Shown: positions 34,155 through 43,780, numbered from the stretch's first letter. The stretch is 64,000 nt of DNA from Shouchella clausii (GCF_002250115.1 NZ_CP019985.1:1550001-1614000); one strand, 5' to 3'. Notes: a model not told the origin generated them from the letters alone. A program made the numbers and translations.

Positions 34155-35510
34155 ATGGGAACGAAAGTAAATGTAAAAAATACACTGCTGTTTGTACTGC
34201 CATCTCTGATTGGCATTGTGTTGTTTATGACTCCTTTTACGGTGGTCGAAGAAGGCGAAACGAGTGTCAAGCTGCCCGTAGCCCTTGCCGCTGATTGGCT
34301 AATGGCGCTTCTTACGGTAGACACGATTATTTTAATCACGGTCATAGCGATGGTCATTTCTGCGTTGTTATCGGTTGTTTTTTCCGTGAAAAAGAGAGGC
34401 AGCGAGATTAACACACTTTGGGAAGGCGTTTTTGCAACCACTCCTGGGTGGATCGTCATTCGTGTTGTCGGAGCTATTTTAGGAGTGATGGTGTACGTCC
34501 AAATCGGGCCCCAGTTCCTAATTTCCGGCGACACCGGCCAAGTATTGTTGAACGATCTATTGCCGTTTTTGTTTACCATCTTTTTATTTGCTGGCATGCT
34601 GTTGCCGCTTTTGCTTAACTTCGGTTTGATGGAGTTTGTCGGCTCGTTGTTGAAAAACTTAATGCGCCCGTTATTCCGCTTGCCTGGGCGTGCCTCGATT
34701 GACTGTATTGCTTCTTGGATTGGCGATGGAACAGTAGGCGTCATGCTCTCGAACCAACAGTACGAGTCTGGGAAGTATACGCAAAGGGAAGCAGCAATTG
34801 TCGCTTCGGCATTCTCTGTTGTTTCGATTACCTTTAGCATTTATATTTTATCGCAACTAGGCATTAGCCATTTGTTTTGGCAGTTTTTCTTAACCTTGTT
34901 TGTTGCTGGTTTTCTTGCAGCGATTATCACGCCGCGAATTCCGCCGCTTTCTCGGAAAAAAGACACGTATATTGATGGCTCTCCAGGAAAACGGGAGCCA
35001 AAAGTGAAAGGCGTCTGGAAGCACGGTTTTTACGAAGCAGTCAGCAGGGCTGAAACGAGCGCCAAAAGTGGCAATAACGCAAAAAACGGTTTCAAAAATG
35101 TGTTGGACCTCTGGTTTGGTGTATTGCCTGTCGTCATGACGATTGGAACGCTCGCAGCTGCAGTGGCAACCTACACGCCACTGTTTGAATGGCTGGCTGT
35201 GCCTTTTATTCCACTCCTTGAATGGATGAACGTGCCCCAGGCTGCCGAGGCAAGCAAAACGATTTTAGTTGGCTTTGCAGATATGCTGTTGCCGACAGTC
35301 CTTGCAGAACCGTTTGGCATCACCAATGAATTTACATTGTTCGTGATCGGCACACTGTCTGTCTCGCAGCTCATTTATATGTCGGAAACAGGGGGCGTTT
35401 TAATCGCTTCCAAAATTCCTGTCAGCTTTTTCGATTGTGTGTTGCTCTTTTTAGTTCGCACGATCATTACATTGCCGATTATTGTGCTCATGGCCCATCT
35501 TCTGCTTTAA
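34155..35510 (+). CDS. YjiH-family membrane protein with nucleoside-transporter gate domains
   Basis: A 451-residue integral membrane protein with about ten hydrophobic segments and two gate-like domains (pfam07670 type). The segment PGRASIDCIASWIGDGTVGV near 175-195 and the C-terminal QLIYMSETGG are typical of the YjiH group. The transported substrate is unknown. GGAGG lies 7 bases before the ATG at 34155; an earlier in-frame start at 34104 lacks a ribosome site. Confidence 0.8.
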   Translation: MGTKVNVKNTLLFVLPSLIGIVLFMTPFTVVEEGETSVKLPVALAADWLMALLTVDTIILITVIAMVISALLSVVFSVKKRGSEINTLWEGVFATTPGWIVIRVVGAILGVMVYVQIGPQFLISGDTGQVLLNDLLPFLFTIFLFAGMLLPLLLNFGLMEFVGSLLKNLMRPLFRLPGRASIDCIASWIGDGTVGVMLSNQQYESGKYTQREAAIVASAFSVVSITFSIYILSQLGISHLFWQFFLTLFVAGFLAAIITPRIPPLSRKKDTYIDGSPGKREPKVKGVWKHGFYEAVSRAETSAKSGNNAKNGFKNVLDLWFGVLPVVMTIGTLAAAVATYTPLFEWLAVPFIPLLEWMNVPQAAEASKTILVGFADMLLPTVLAEPFGITNEFTLFVIGTLSVSQLIYMSETGGVLIASKIPVSFFDCVLLFLVRTIITLPIIVLMAHLLL

Positions 35511-35530
35511 AACCACAAACTGCTCGTATG

Positions 35531-35557
35531 GCCAGCGGAACTTCTCCGCTGGTTTTT
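35531..35557 (+). terminator. Terminator after the YjiH-family gene
   Basis: CCAGCGGA pairs with TCCGCTGG and is followed by TTTTT. Confidence 0.82.
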
Positions 35558-35629
35558 GCTGTTTGGCAACATTGGCCATTAACGTTATGATAGATATAGA
35601 GACAACTAGATGAAGAGGAGGAACTGAAC

Positions 35630-36328
35630 ATGCCTATTCTTCGTAACGATTGGAACGATGTGATTGGCGGCGAATTTCATAAAACGTATTACTTAGAGCT
35701 GCGTGAATTCTTGAAACGAGAGTACAAAGAGCAGACGGTCTACCCCCATATGAATGATTTGTTTAATGCTTTCCACTATACGCCGTTTGAACAAGTGAAA
35801 GTCGTTATTCTTGGGCAAGACCCTTATCATGGCCCAAACCAAGCCCATGGATTAAGTTTTTCTGTTAAACCAGAAGTGGCTGTCCCACCATCGCTTAAAA
35901 ATATGTATAAAGAATTACAAGACGATTTGGGCGTTATGCCTGTAGACCATGGCTATTTAGAGCCGTGGGCCGATCAAGGCGTGCTGTTGTTAAACACTGT
36001 GCTCAGCGTCCGTAAAAGGCAGCCAGGCTCCCACAAAGGAAAAGGCTGGGAACTGTTTACGAACGAAGTCATTCATGCCTTAAATAAACGGGAAGAACCG
36101 GTTGCATTTGTGCTGTGGGGAAGGCATGCCCAAGCGAAAAAAGAGGCGATTGATGCAACACGCCATTTGATTATCGAGTCGGCCCACCCGAGCCCTTTTT
36201 CTGCAAATCGAGGTTTCTTTGGCAGCCGCCCGTTTTCGAAAATCAACCGTTGGCTGCAAGAACAGGGTAAAGCCCCGATCGATTGGCAGCTGCCTATGAA
36301 AGCAGAGCTCTATTCTTATGGGAAGTAA
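35630..36328 (+). CDS. ung: Uracil-DNA glycosylase
   Basis: A 232-residue family-1 UDG that excises uracil from DNA. The water-activating D64 sits in GQDPYHGP, the Leu-loop motif [11 protein letters not shown] carries the catalytic His, and [14 protein letters not shown] is conserved. AGGAGG lies 8-10 bases before the ATG. The next gene overlaps its last codons. In B. subtilis ung is ywdG, at the start of the ywd cluster found again further right. Confidence 0.96.
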   Translation: MPILRNDWNDVIGGEFHKTYYLELREFLKREYKEQTVYPHMNDLFNAFHYTPFEQVKVVILGQDPYHGPNQAHGLSFSVKPEVAVPPSLKNMYKELQDDLGVMPVDHGYLEPWADQGVLLLNTVLSVRKRQPGSHKGKGWELFTNEVIHALNKREEPVAFVLWGRHAQAKKEAIDATRHLIIESAHPSPFSANRGFFGSRPFSKINRWLQEQGKAPIDWQLPMKAELYSYGK

Positions 36329-37358
36329 ACTTGTTTTCCTCGCTGTATCTTTTGCAGTTGGCTGGTTGGTGCAAACGATTGGCATGCCAGCAGGTTGGTT
36401 GCTTGGCGCTTTGGCGACGGGCATTTTTTGGTCTTTTTTTGTCCAAAAGCTTATCTTCAAAAGCGAACTGTTCACTGTTTCACTTGCGTTAGTCGGCATT
36501 TCTATTGGGTTTATGGTCATTCCCGAGGAGCTATGGGCATACAGGATGTTGTTGCCCGCTTTTTTACTGACGTTGGCATTGACTCTTGCAGGTGGAATCT
36601 TACTTGGAAAAGGCTTTGAGAAGTGGGCGCATACGACAGGGAATACAGCATTCTTTTGTTGCCTGCCAGGGGGCGCCTCGGAAGTTATTGCTTTAAGCGA
36701 GCGTTACCAAGCAGACCAGCGGATTGTAGCGGCATTCCATACAACTAGGATTACTTTGTTTGTGCTCGTCGTCCCCCTTCTCGTAGGCCTCGCTACTGGA
36801 GGAGGCGTGTCTCTGCCGGCTGCAGCGACACAGCCATTTGCAGCAGATGCCTGGCTTGTTTTTCTCGCGTTGCTTGGTGCAGCGGTCATTTTTTGCTTAG
36901 CACGCTTTGTCACGTTTCCAGGAGCGCCGATGTTTTTAGCAATTGCCCTTGGCTTTGCCATCCACCAGCTGCTTGTGCCTGAATATAGCATGCCTAATAT
37001 TGTTCTTGGCAGCGCCCAAGTGCTGATCGGCTCGTTGATTGGCATGCGCTTTGACCGGAAAACACTTAAGGAACTTAGCCGTATCGGCGCAGCAAGTGCA
37101 GCGGCATTGGCGCTTTATGTTTTGATGAGCGTCGGGCTAGCGCTAATTTTTTTCTTGCTTACGCCGCTGCCGTTTTTTACAAGTTTGCTAGCGATTGTGC
37201 CAGCTGGGGCTGCGGAAATGGCTTCGACAGCGGCTCAGCTAGAACTAGACGCGACCGCAGTAGCAACACTGCAAATGCTGCGCGTGCTTGCCTTATTCAT
37301 CGCTTTGCCGTTTCTGATCAAATTATTTGCTAAGAAGGAAAATCAACACGCTTCATAA
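36318..37358 (+). CDS. AbrB-family membrane protein (COG3180, putative ammonia monooxygenase family)
   Basis: A 346-residue protein with about ten transmembrane helices in two repeats. The motifs WLLGALATG near residue 20-30 and ML...[13 protein letters not shown] near 110-125 recur in the second half as [14 protein letters not shown]. The family is of unknown function despite the historical name. It starts 11 bp before the end of ung with only a weak ribosome site, so translation is probably coupled. Confidence 0.8.
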   Translation: MGSKLVFLAVSFAVGWLVQTIGMPAGWLLGALATGIFWSFFVQKLIFKSELFTVSLALVGISIGFMVIPEELWAYRMLLPAFLLTLALTLAGGILLGKGFEKWAHTTGNTAFFCCLPGGASEVIALSERYQADQRIVAAFHTTRITLFVLVVPLLVGLATGGGVSLPAAATQPFAADAWLVFLALLGAAVIFCLARFVTFPGAPMFLAIALGFAIHQLLVPEYSMPNIVLGSAQVLIGSLIGMRFDRKTLKELSRIGAASAAALALYVLMSVGLALIFFLLTPLPFFTSLLAIVPAGAAEMASTAAQLELDATAVATLQMLRVLALFIALPFLIKLFAKKENQHAS

Positions 37359-37363
37359 CAAAG

Positions 37364-37399
37364 GAAAACCTCCGAAAACATACGTTTTCGGAGGTTTTC
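37364..37399 (+). terminator. Terminator after the AbrB-family gene
   Basis: GAAAACCTCCGAAAAC and GTTTTCGGAGGTTTTC form a 16-bp stem around a 4-base loop. Confidence 0.85.
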
Positions 37400-37491
37400 A
37401 GCCTTAACGATCATTTCCAGCCCGCTCGTCAGTGAAGCTTGTTTTATAGTTCTTCCGTCGCAGGAAATAATCCTATCTGCTACAAAAACAA

Positions 37492-37542
37492 TGTTAGATA
37501 TCCTGACATACTTATAGAACAATTCTGACATCAGATTATAAT
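37492..37542 (+). promoter_or_regulatory. amt promoter with TnrA box
   Basis: TGTTA-N7-TGACA at 37492-37508 matches TGTNA-N7-TNACA. TATAAT at 37537 is a perfect -10, while the -35 position (ATAGAA) is poor. The box centre lies about 49 bases before the start site, where TnrA activates in B. subtilis. Confidence 0.82.
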
Positions 37543-37575
37543 GACGATATAAAACAAGGGCTGGGGGGAGACGAA

Positions 37576-38841
37576 TTGGAAACTGTACTTATGGATAATT
37601 TATGGCTTACCATTTCCGCAATATTAGTTCTTCTTATGCAAGGCGGTTTTATTTTGCTTGAAGCTGGCTCAACTCGGATGAAAAATGCCGGTCATATCGC
37701 AGGTAAAACGATTTTTACGGTCGGTATCGCTTCGCTTGTTTTTTGGGCCGTTGGTTATGGCTTTATATATGGGGACGGCAATCCGTTTATTGGCATGGCT
37801 GATTTCTTTTTTGGCAACTATGCAGATGGTGTTGGTTCGGTTGACTTCTTCTTCCAACTTACGTTTGCTGCAATTGCGTTAACGATTGCCTTTGGTGGTT
37901 TTGCTGAACGGGGGAAGCTTGCCGCATACGCGATTTTTGCTGTATTGTTCTCTGCCTTTGTTTACCCGCTCGTCGCACACTGGATTTGGTCAGACCAAGG
38001 CTGGCTGGCTAATTTAGGAAAGCAAGATTTTGCCGGTTCGACAGTCGTTCACTTGACGGGTGCAATGGCCGCTCTAGCAGCTACATTGATTTTAAAGCCA
38101 CGTCTTGGCAAGTATGACAAAAATGGCAAAGTCAATGACTTGTTTGGCCATAACCAAGTGTATACCGCCCTTGGCGTGTTGATTTTGTGGGTCGGTTGGT
38201 TTGGGTTTAACGCTGGTTCGACTGGCGGCGTCGCTGATGCGTTCTTTGGTTATGTAGCACTAAATACACAGCTTGCGGCTGGAGCTGGCACCATTGCAGC
38301 ACTGTTTCTTGTTTGGGCACTTAATGGAAAGGCCGACGTGCCGACGACATTAAACGGAACGCTCGCCGGCCTTGTTGCCATCACTGCTTCCTGTGCATTC
38401 GTTGCGCCGTGGGCTGCAGTCCTTATAGGTGTCATTGGCGGATTAATTGTCGTCGTTAGCATGAACATGTTTGATAAACTTAAAATTGACGATCCTATTT
38501 TTGCATTAAGCGTTCACGGTGTTGCTGGTGTATGGGGAACTCTATCAAACGGACTATTTGCAACGCCTGAATTAGCAGAAATGAACGGTGGTCTGCCTGG
38601 GTTGTTTTATGGCGGTGGTTTCGAACAGCTTGGCGTCCAACTATTAAGCGTGGTGGTTTGCGGTGTGTTTGCTTTTGTCGCTTCTTACGTATTGTTGTTA
38701 ATAACAAAAGGGCTTCTCGGCGGAAACTTGCGCGTTACAGAGGAAGAAGAAATTCTAGGGCTCGATATGAGTGAGCACGGTTCTTACGGGTATCCTGAAA
38801 CTGTCAAGTCTGAAAAAACGTCTACGCAAACAGGTTCTTAA
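37576..38841 (+). CDS. amtB: Ammonium transporter
   Basis: A 421-residue Amt/Mep/Rh channel with eleven membrane helices. The signatures are the N-terminal MQGGFILLEAGSTRMKN, the twin-His pore region near GHNQ/HGVAGVWGTL, and a short cytosolic tail. The start is TTG, because GGGGGGAG is 5 bases away; the ATG five codons later is 20 bases away. In B. subtilis amtB is followed by the PII gene glnK. Here a GlnD-like nucleotidyltransferase follows one base later instead, and no PII gene is seen. Confidence 0.94.
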   Translation: METVLMDNLWLTISAILVLLMQGGFILLEAGSTRMKNAGHIAGKTIFTVGIASLVFWAVGYGFIYGDGNPFIGMADFFFGNYADGVGSVDFFFQLTFAAIALTIAFGGFAERGKLAAYAIFAVLFSAFVYPLVAHWIWSDQGWLANLGKQDFAGSTVVHLTGAMAALAATLILKPRLGKYDKNGKVNDLFGHNQVYTALGVLILWVGWFGFNAGSTGGVADAFFGYVALNTQLAAGAGTIAALFLVWALNGKADVPTTLNGTLAGLVAITASCAFVAPWAAVLIGVIGGLIVVVSMNMFDKLKIDDPIFALSVHGVAGVWGTLSNGLFATPELAEMNGGLPGLFYGGGFEQLGVQLLSVVVCGVFAFVASYVLLLITKGLLGGNLRVTEEEEILGLDMSEHGSYGYPETVKSEKTSTQTGS

Positions 38842-38842
38842 C

Positions 38843-39757
38843 ATGAGCAAACCATTGGCCTATGCAAAAGAATTGCAGGCTTACCATGAACAAAAATTAC
38901 ATGCTGCTGTTTGGGCTGCAGGAGAAGAAATAAAAAAGGAGCTGGGAGAATTCCCCGCTCCCTTTGCCTTTTTTGTTATGGGCAGCGCGGGGCGCAAGGA
39001 GCAAATTTACGACAGTGATCAAGACCATGGCATTGTTTTCAAAGGAGAAGATGATCGCCATTTGCCCTATTTTTTAACTTTTGGCGAAAGGATTGTGACA
39101 CGGCTTGAAGCTGCTGGCTATGAACGTTGTATTGGCGGCGTGATGGCCTCATGTGAACGGTGGTGCGGTTCAGCCGAAAAATGGTCTCAACAGCTGGAAC
39201 ATTGGCTCACAGAAGATACGTTTGAACATGTGCGCTATGTTCTCACATTTTTCGATGCCCGGACGATTCTAGGAGAACATGCATTAGTTTTAGACTTGAA
39301 AAAACAATTGTTTGCCCAAATGGAGCGCTCTCCCCACTTAATGAAACGGTTTGCTGACAATACCGGAAGAATGCCACAAGCTCGCAATTTATTTGGGCAA
39401 CTCCTTGTTGAGCAGCGCGGTGAACACCAAGGGGCCTTAAATGTGAAAGAGCAAATTCTGTTTCCGTATGTCAATGGCATGCGCTTGCTTGCTCTTCAGC
39501 AGCGCATGATGGCTACGTCAACTTTAGAACGATTCGCGGCTCTCCCGCCGGGTAGCGGTTTTGAGGAAGCTGAACGCTCTTTTGCCTCCTTATTTGAGCG
39601 GCGGGCTTACTGGATTAAGCAGTTTTCTTCCTATAAGTACATTATCCCTAGCCAACTAACAAAAGAAGAACGCAATGACTTGAAAACGTGGGCAAAAGAG
39701 GGGCGCCGCCTTTATGAAACAATCCAGAAAATCGTTGAGGCAGGCGGAAGCAAATGA
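38843..39757 (+). CDS. DUF294 GlnD-like nucleotidyltransferase-domain protein
   Basis: A 304-residue protein with a nucleotidyltransferase fold of the DUF294/GlnD-like type. The catalytic motif GSAGRKEQ (about 52-59) is followed by SDQDHG with the paired metal Asp residues (about 64-68). A helical DUF294_C-like region (about 150-300) completes it. CBS and cAMP-binding domains often present in relatives are missing. The role is unknown; relatives are found beside exonucleases and sodium/solute symporters. It starts one base after the amt stop with a weak AGG site, so it is likely coupled to amt, and it overlaps the exonuclease gene. Confidence 0.75.
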   Translation: MSKPLAYAKELQAYHEQKLHAAVWAAGEEIKKELGEFPAPFAFFVMGSAGRKEQIYDSDQDHGIVFKGEDDRHLPYFLTFGERIVTRLEAAGYERCIGGVMASCERWCGSAEKWSQQLEHWLTEDTFEHVRYVLTFFDARTILGEHALVLDLKKQLFAQMERSPHLMKRFADNTGRMPQARNLFGQLLVEQRGEHQGALNVKEQILFPYVNGMRLLALQQRMMATSTLERFAALPPGSGFEEAERSFASLFERRAYWIKQFSSYKYIIPSQLTKEERNDLKTWAKEGRRLYETIQKIVEAGGSK

Positions 39758-40473
39758 TGAACAACATGATGCAATTTATGCGGCAATTATCAAATCGCTT
39801 CGGGTTCGCCATGTCGGCGGCGGAAACGGGGAATGCTGCCCAAATGGCACGTTTTCGCCGTTTTCAAAAGGAAGCTCAGCTCGATGTCCTCCACATTCCT
39901 TTTGCTCAGCTCCCGATTGTTGTATTTGATTTAGAAACAAGCGGATTCCATCCAGACCAAGGCGATGGCATTTTATCGATAGGGGCCGTGAAAGTAACTG
40001 GAAATGAAGTTCACAACGATCATTTTTATGAGACGATCAAACCAAAGCAGCCTCCATGTGAGGAGGTGCTGCGCCTGACCGGTTTGTCTTTGCAGGAGCT
40101 AGACCAATCTCCGCCAATAAATGACGTGTTGCTTCGATTCTACGATTTCACTGGCGCAGCAACACTTGTTGCCCACCATGCCGCCCATGAGCGCAAGTTT
40201 ATGCGCCATGCGACATGGCAAGAGCTAGGCCGTACGTTTACACATCGGCTCATCGATACAACGTTTTTAACGAAAATAACCGCCGCCCACCAGCAGTTTC
40301 AAACACTTGATGACTGGTGCGATGCTTATGGGATAGCGATTAGCCAGCGCCACCATGCTTTAGCGGATGCACATATGACGGCCAAGCTTTGGGCGAAACA
40401 TATTACACTGGCAGAACATGCAGGCTATTATTGCCTCGGGGATATTTATAAAGAGCTTGCCCTAAGAAAATAA
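39754..40473 (+). CDS. DnaQ-like 3'-5' exonuclease (DEDDh)
   Basis: A 239-residue protein with a hydrophobic-Met N-terminal extension (1-50) and a DEDDh exonuclease domain. ExoI is VVFDLETSGFHP with D59 and E61. ExoII lies in the LVAHHAAHERKFM region and ExoIII in the RHHALADAHMTAKLW helix. It resembles the PolC/epsilon proofreading nuclease and YprB-like enzymes. It is translated from an ATGATGA overlap with the DUF294 gene, a pairing also seen in other bacteria near symporter genes. The nucleic acid substrate is unknown. Confidence 0.83.
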   Translation: MMNNMMQFMRQLSNRFGFAMSAAETGNAAQMARFRRFQKEAQLDVLHIPFAQLPIVVFDLETSGFHPDQGDGILSIGAVKVTGNEVHNDHFYETIKPKQPPCEEVLRLTGLSLQELDQSPPINDVLLRFYDFTGAATLVAHHAAHERKFMRHATWQELGRTFTHRLIDTTFLTKITAAHQQFQTLDDWCDAYGIAISQRHHALADAHMTAKLWAKHITLAEHAGYYCLGDIYKELALRK

Positions 40474-40492
40474 AGGGAGCAAGCTCTTTTTG
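40452..40492 (+). terminator. Terminator of the amt operon, overlapping the exonuclease stop
   Basis: AGAGCTTGC inside the last codons pairs with GCAAGCTCT after the stop and is followed by TTTTT. Confidence 0.75.
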
Positions 40493-40733
40493 GAGAATAA
40501 AAGAAGAAGAATGAGAATCGTTGCTGTTTCTAGCGAATCGGAGAGGTGACCTAACTTAACCTGGAGAAATGAAAACGGACTCGTTTTTCGCCGTGAAAAC
40601 ACGATTTTCTTTAAGGCAATGCACCGTGCTATGATGGATAAGTTGATTTCATCATGAGCGAACGTGGTGGTCTTTCTTTTCACAAGCTTCACGTTGTCGC
40701 ATTCGTTTTTCCATGATGAGAAAGGAGGCGTTT

Positions 40734-41030
40734 ATGCATATACACGCAGAAGATGTGCTGTTGCAAATGGAACGGCAAATGGGGAGAATCGCGAAAGCCG
40801 TTAAAGACAATGACGGGGACGAATTAAAAGAAGCGGCTGCTGTGTTGGAGAGCTATTGCCAGTTGTTAAAAGGGCATCCTCTTGAGTCTAGGTTACAGCA
40901 AGAGAAAACAAAGCCGATTTCGTATCCATTGCCTGTTCAAAAGCGAGTTCCGGAAACGAAGGAATTTGGTTCTCCTTTGGCCGAAACGGAAGGTGAACAA
41001 GAGGAAAAGCGAAATTTACTTGATTTTTGA
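40734..41030 (+). CDS. ywdI: DUF5327 protein YwdI
   Basis: A 98-residue soluble protein resembling B. subtilis YwdI. The N-terminal amphipathic helices contain EDVLLQMERQMGRIAKAV and a LESYCQLL motif, and the tail is Pro/Glu-rich and probably disordered. The function is unknown. GGAGG lies 5-6 bases before the ATG at 40734; an earlier ATG at 40713 lacks a site. It sits between ung and ywdK, as in the B. subtilis ywd cluster. Confidence 0.72.
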   Translation: MHIHAEDVLLQMERQMGRIAKAVKDNDGDELKEAAAVLESYCQLLKGHPLESRLQQEKTKPISYPLPVQKRVPETKEFGSPLAETEGEQEEKRNLLDF

Positions 41031-41077
41031 TAAAGTCGCCTCCTAATAGAGGCTGCCTTTTAATAGAAAGGATGTAG

Positions 41078-42580
41078 ATGCTCATTCGTTATGAAATTAT
41101 TGTTTCCGTTATAATTTATTTGCTGATTATGCTAGTGATTGGTTACTATGGCTATAAAAAAACAGTAAGCCATTCCGATTATACGCTCGGTGGCAGAGGT
41201 CTTTCGCCAACAGTAGCAGCGTTGAGCGCAGGCGCCTCTGATATGAGTGGTTGGTTAATGTTGGCTTTGCCTGGTTCGATGTATTTGACAGGCATTGGCG
41301 CCGGCTGGCTGGCATTTGGCTTAATTTTAGGCGCTTATTTAAACTGGGTTTTTCTTGCTCCGAGGTTGCGCACTTATACAGAAACGGCGAATGATTCGAT
41401 TACCATTCCAGCCTTTCTAGAAAACCGATTTAATGACACATCCAAACTATTGCGCATGCTGTCAAGTTTGATTATCATTGGCTTTTTTACGCTTTATGTT
41501 TCGTCAGGCATGGTATCGGGCGGCGTCGTGTTTGAGTCGGTGCTTGGAATTGAGTACCGGACAGGGCTTTTGATTGTGGCAGGAGTGACGATTGCGTACA
41601 CGCTGTTTGGCGGTTTTTTAGCAGTGAGCTGGACAGATGTTGTCCAAGGCGGCGTCATGATGTTGGCGTTATTGCTTGTGCCAGCTTTTGCACTGGCTGA
41701 GGTTGGCGGGGTTTCAAGCACCTTTACGCAAATCCGCGACATCGATCCGTTTTTAATGGACATTTTCCGTGGCGTGTCGGTTATTGGCATTATAGGGTCC
41801 CTTGCTTGGGGGCTTGGTTATTTCGGGCAGCCACATATCATTGTCCGGTTTATGGCGCTAAGGACGGCGAAAGAGGCAAAACCGGCGCGGCGCATTGGCA
41901 TGACTTGGATGGGATTGTCTATTGTTGGCGCCATGTTTACTGGCCTTGTCGGAAGAGCTTATTTAACAGGGGAAGGGGTTTTCTTAGAGACAGCAGAAGC
42001 GTCGGAAACGGTCTTTGTTGTCATGGGCGATATGCTGTTTCACCCATATGTCATTGGCTTTATTTTTAGCGCCATACTTGCTGCCGTAATGAGTACGATT
42101 TCCTCGCAATTGCTCGTCACATCCAGTTCACTGACGGAAGATATTTATAAGACGTTTTTAAAGCGAGAACCGAGCGATCGTGAAATGGTCATGCTCGGAC
42201 GTGGCGCGGTTTTAGTCGTTTCATTGGTCGCTTTAGCCTTATCTTGGCAACAAAACAGTACCATTCTAGAGCTTGTCAGTTATGCCTGGGCTGGATTTGG
42301 CGCTGCTTTTGGACCTGTGATGTTGATTTCCCTTTACTGGAAGGGGATGACGAAATGGGGGGCGCTTGCAGGCATGGGTGCTGGGGCGCTTGTCGTTGTC
42401 ATTTGGGCCAATACGAACCTTTATGCATTGCTTGGAATGAATGAACGAGTTTATGAGTTGTTGCCTGGCTTTATCGTCGCTGCCCTTGTGATTTATGTTG
42501 TTAGCAAGCTGACAACGAATCCAAAGCAAGTCCAGGAAGGGTTTGATGTGTTTAAGCAGCGGCTCGATGAAACCAAGTAA
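41078..42580 (+). CDS. putP: Sodium/proline symporter
   Basis: A 500-residue SSS-family transporter of the PutP/OpuE type that imports proline with sodium. Thirteen membrane helices are predicted. The signatures are DYTLGGRGLSPTVAALSAGASDMSGW near 33-58 and the Na-binding region ILAAVMSTISSQLLV near 335-349. AAAGGATG lies 6 bases before the ATG. It may serve proline use or osmoprotection. Copy B of the dispersed palindrome follows 7 bp after the stop. Confidence 0.92.
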   Translation: MLIRYEIIVSVIIYLLIMLVIGYYGYKKTVSHSDYTLGGRGLSPTVAALSAGASDMSGWLMLALPGSMYLTGIGAGWLAFGLILGAYLNWVFLAPRLRTYTETANDSITIPAFLENRFNDTSKLLRMLSSLIIIGFFTLYVSSGMVSGGVVFESVLGIEYRTGLLIVAGVTIAYTLFGGFLAVSWTDVVQGGVMMLALLLVPAFALAEVGGVSSTFTQIRDIDPFLMDIFRGVSVIGIIGSLAWGLGYFGQPHIIVRFMALRTAKEAKPARRIGMTWMGLSIVGAMFTGLVGRAYLTGEGVFLETAEASETVFVVMGDMLFHPYVIGFIFSAILAAVMSTISSQLLVTSSSLTEDIYKTFLKREPSDREMVMLGRGAVLVVSLVALALSWQQNSTILELVSYAWAGFGAAFGPVMLISLYWKGMTKWGALAGMGAGALVVVIWANTNLYALLGMNERVYELLPGFIVAALVIYVVSKLTTNPKQVQEGFDVFKQRLDETK

Positions 42581-42587
42581 TAGGACC

Positions 42588-42628
42588 AAGGCAAACGACG
42601 AATTATGCGAGCGTTTGTCTACAGCCTG
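42588..42628 (+). repeat. 41-bp palindromic dispersed repeat, copy B
   Basis: AAGGCAAACGACGA...GCGAGCGTTTGTCTACAGCCTG, directly followed by a GC-rich hairpin. It matches copy A at about 35 of 41 positions by eye. Confidence 0.75.
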
Positions 42629-42655
42629 AGCCCCGCCTATGTTTTAGGCGGGGCT
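42629..42655. terminator. Hairpin between convergent putP and GNAT gene
   Basis: AGCCCCGCCTA pairs with TAGGCGGGGCT over 11 bp. No clear T-run follows in either direction. Confidence 0.6.
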
Positions 42656-42662
42656 TAAACGT

Positions 42663-43277
42663 CTAACGGACAGGAGGGCGCCACTCCACAAAAACGCCAT
42701 AGTTCAACGATTCTGCATCTTCTACATAACCGTTAAGCACATGGGTAGGAGTAAGTCCTTGTTTCATCATAAACGAAAGGACTTGGTCGCTGCGCTTGCC
42801 GTTTTTTACTTCGGAAACATATTGTTCTGGTCCAATTTCTGTTGAAACGGCATGATAGCCAGGAATACGGCAGACAGCGGCAAACCGTGTCAGACCAAGT
42901 TGGATGACCGTCTGCTTGCGCGCTTCATAGAGTGCTGCGGCAACCCCTTTGCCACGGTAACGGGGACGGACGCATAAGTCGATGCCATACAGTGTGTCTC
43001 CATCAGGTTGGTGGGAAGCGCGGATGAGGCCGTTGTCGCTTATTTCTTCCCATGTATGAGAGCGGTCGGCATTACTGACGAGAAGGGAAGTGGCTGAACC
43101 AGCGACTTCGCCATTGATTTCAGCAAGCAAAGCGCCTGCAGGGAAAACAGCTGCATGTGCTTCGACTTGTTCTACGGTCCACCATAACTCTGAAGGGAAC
43201 GGCGGCGGAAACGCTTCTTTTTGGATTTGCAGCAACGCTCTATAATCGGCTGCGCTATAGCGCCTAATCGCAATCAC
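42663..43277 (-). CDS. GNAT-family N-acetyltransferase
   Basis: A 204-residue GNAT enzyme. The acetyl-CoA loop is RPRYRGKGVAAAL near 107-119, preceded by the strand YGIDLCV. A C-terminal extension ends in VEWRPP, like the acetyltransferase half of YhcX-type proteins. The substrate is unknown. The start is GTG with AAAGGATG about 10 bases upstream; the nearer ATG is out of frame and closes after four codons. Confidence 0.78.
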   Translation of the reverse strand: MIAIRRYSAADYRALLQIQKEAFPPPFPSELWWTVEQVEAHAAVFPAGALLAEINGEVAGSATSLLVSNADRSHTWEEISDNGLIRASHQPDGDTLYGIDLCVRPRYRGKGVAAALYEARKQTVIQLGLTRFAAVCRIPGYHAVSTEIGPEQYVSEVKNGKRSDQVLSFMMKQGLTPTHVLNGYVEDAESLNYGVFVEWRPPVR

Positions 43278-43403
43278 AAATCGTTCATCCTTTCTTCACG
43301 TTTCATTCAATTATACCATTTCCTTCGCTGCGCATGGCGTGTTGCTAGTAAGGAACTATGCTATAGTGGAAGCATGGACGAAACAAGTGGAGGTGATCAA
43401 AGC

Positions 43404-43778
43404 GTGGCAAAACTCTTTTTGCTATTAGGCGCACTGGCGATGGCCCTTGGGGTAGCGATTGGCGCATTCGGCGCCCATGGGCTTGACGGAAAAATAAGTG
43501 AGCGGATGATGAGCAACTATCAGACTGGCGTTCACTACCACATGGTGCACGGGCTTGGCTTAATTGCAGCCGGCTTATTTGCTCTAAAACTAGGCAGTTC
43601 CGGGCTTGTGAATGGAGCAGGCTGGGCGTTTTTAGCCGGAATTGTCCTATTTTCAGGCAGCCTCTACGTCATGGCATTAACGGGAATTACGAAACTAGGG
43701 GCGATTACGCCAATTGGCGGCGTTGCGTTTATCGTCGGCTGGGTATTGCTAGGCTTGGCAGCAATGCGGCATTTATAA
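43404..43778 (+). CDS. ywdK: DUF423 membrane protein YwdK
   Basis: A 124-residue membrane protein with four helices and the DUF423 pattern GAFGAHGLDGKIS near 20-32 and YHMVHGLGLIAAGL near 44-57. B. subtilis YwdK has 123 residues; its function is unknown. The frame is open well upstream, but a near-perfect GGAGGTGA is 7-8 bases from the GTG at 43404, which fixes the start. Confidence 0.88.
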   Translation: MAKLFLLLGALAMALGVAIGAFGAHGLDGKISERMMSNYQTGVHYHMVHGLGLIAAGLFALKLGSSGLVNGAGWAFLAGIVLFSGSLYVMALTGITKLGAITPIGGVAFIVGWVLLGLAAMRHL

Positions 43779-43780
43779 CT

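Noticed and set aside
34121-34840. 239-codon open frame opposite the YjiH-family gene
   Set aside because: It is the complement of membrane-helix codons, is Thr/Ser/Pro-rich with no recognisable domain, and lies fully inside a well supported gene.
36080-36520. 146-codon minus-strand frame across the ung/AbrB junction
   Set aside because: No ribosome site; it spans two overlapping plus-strand genes and has no recognisable domain.
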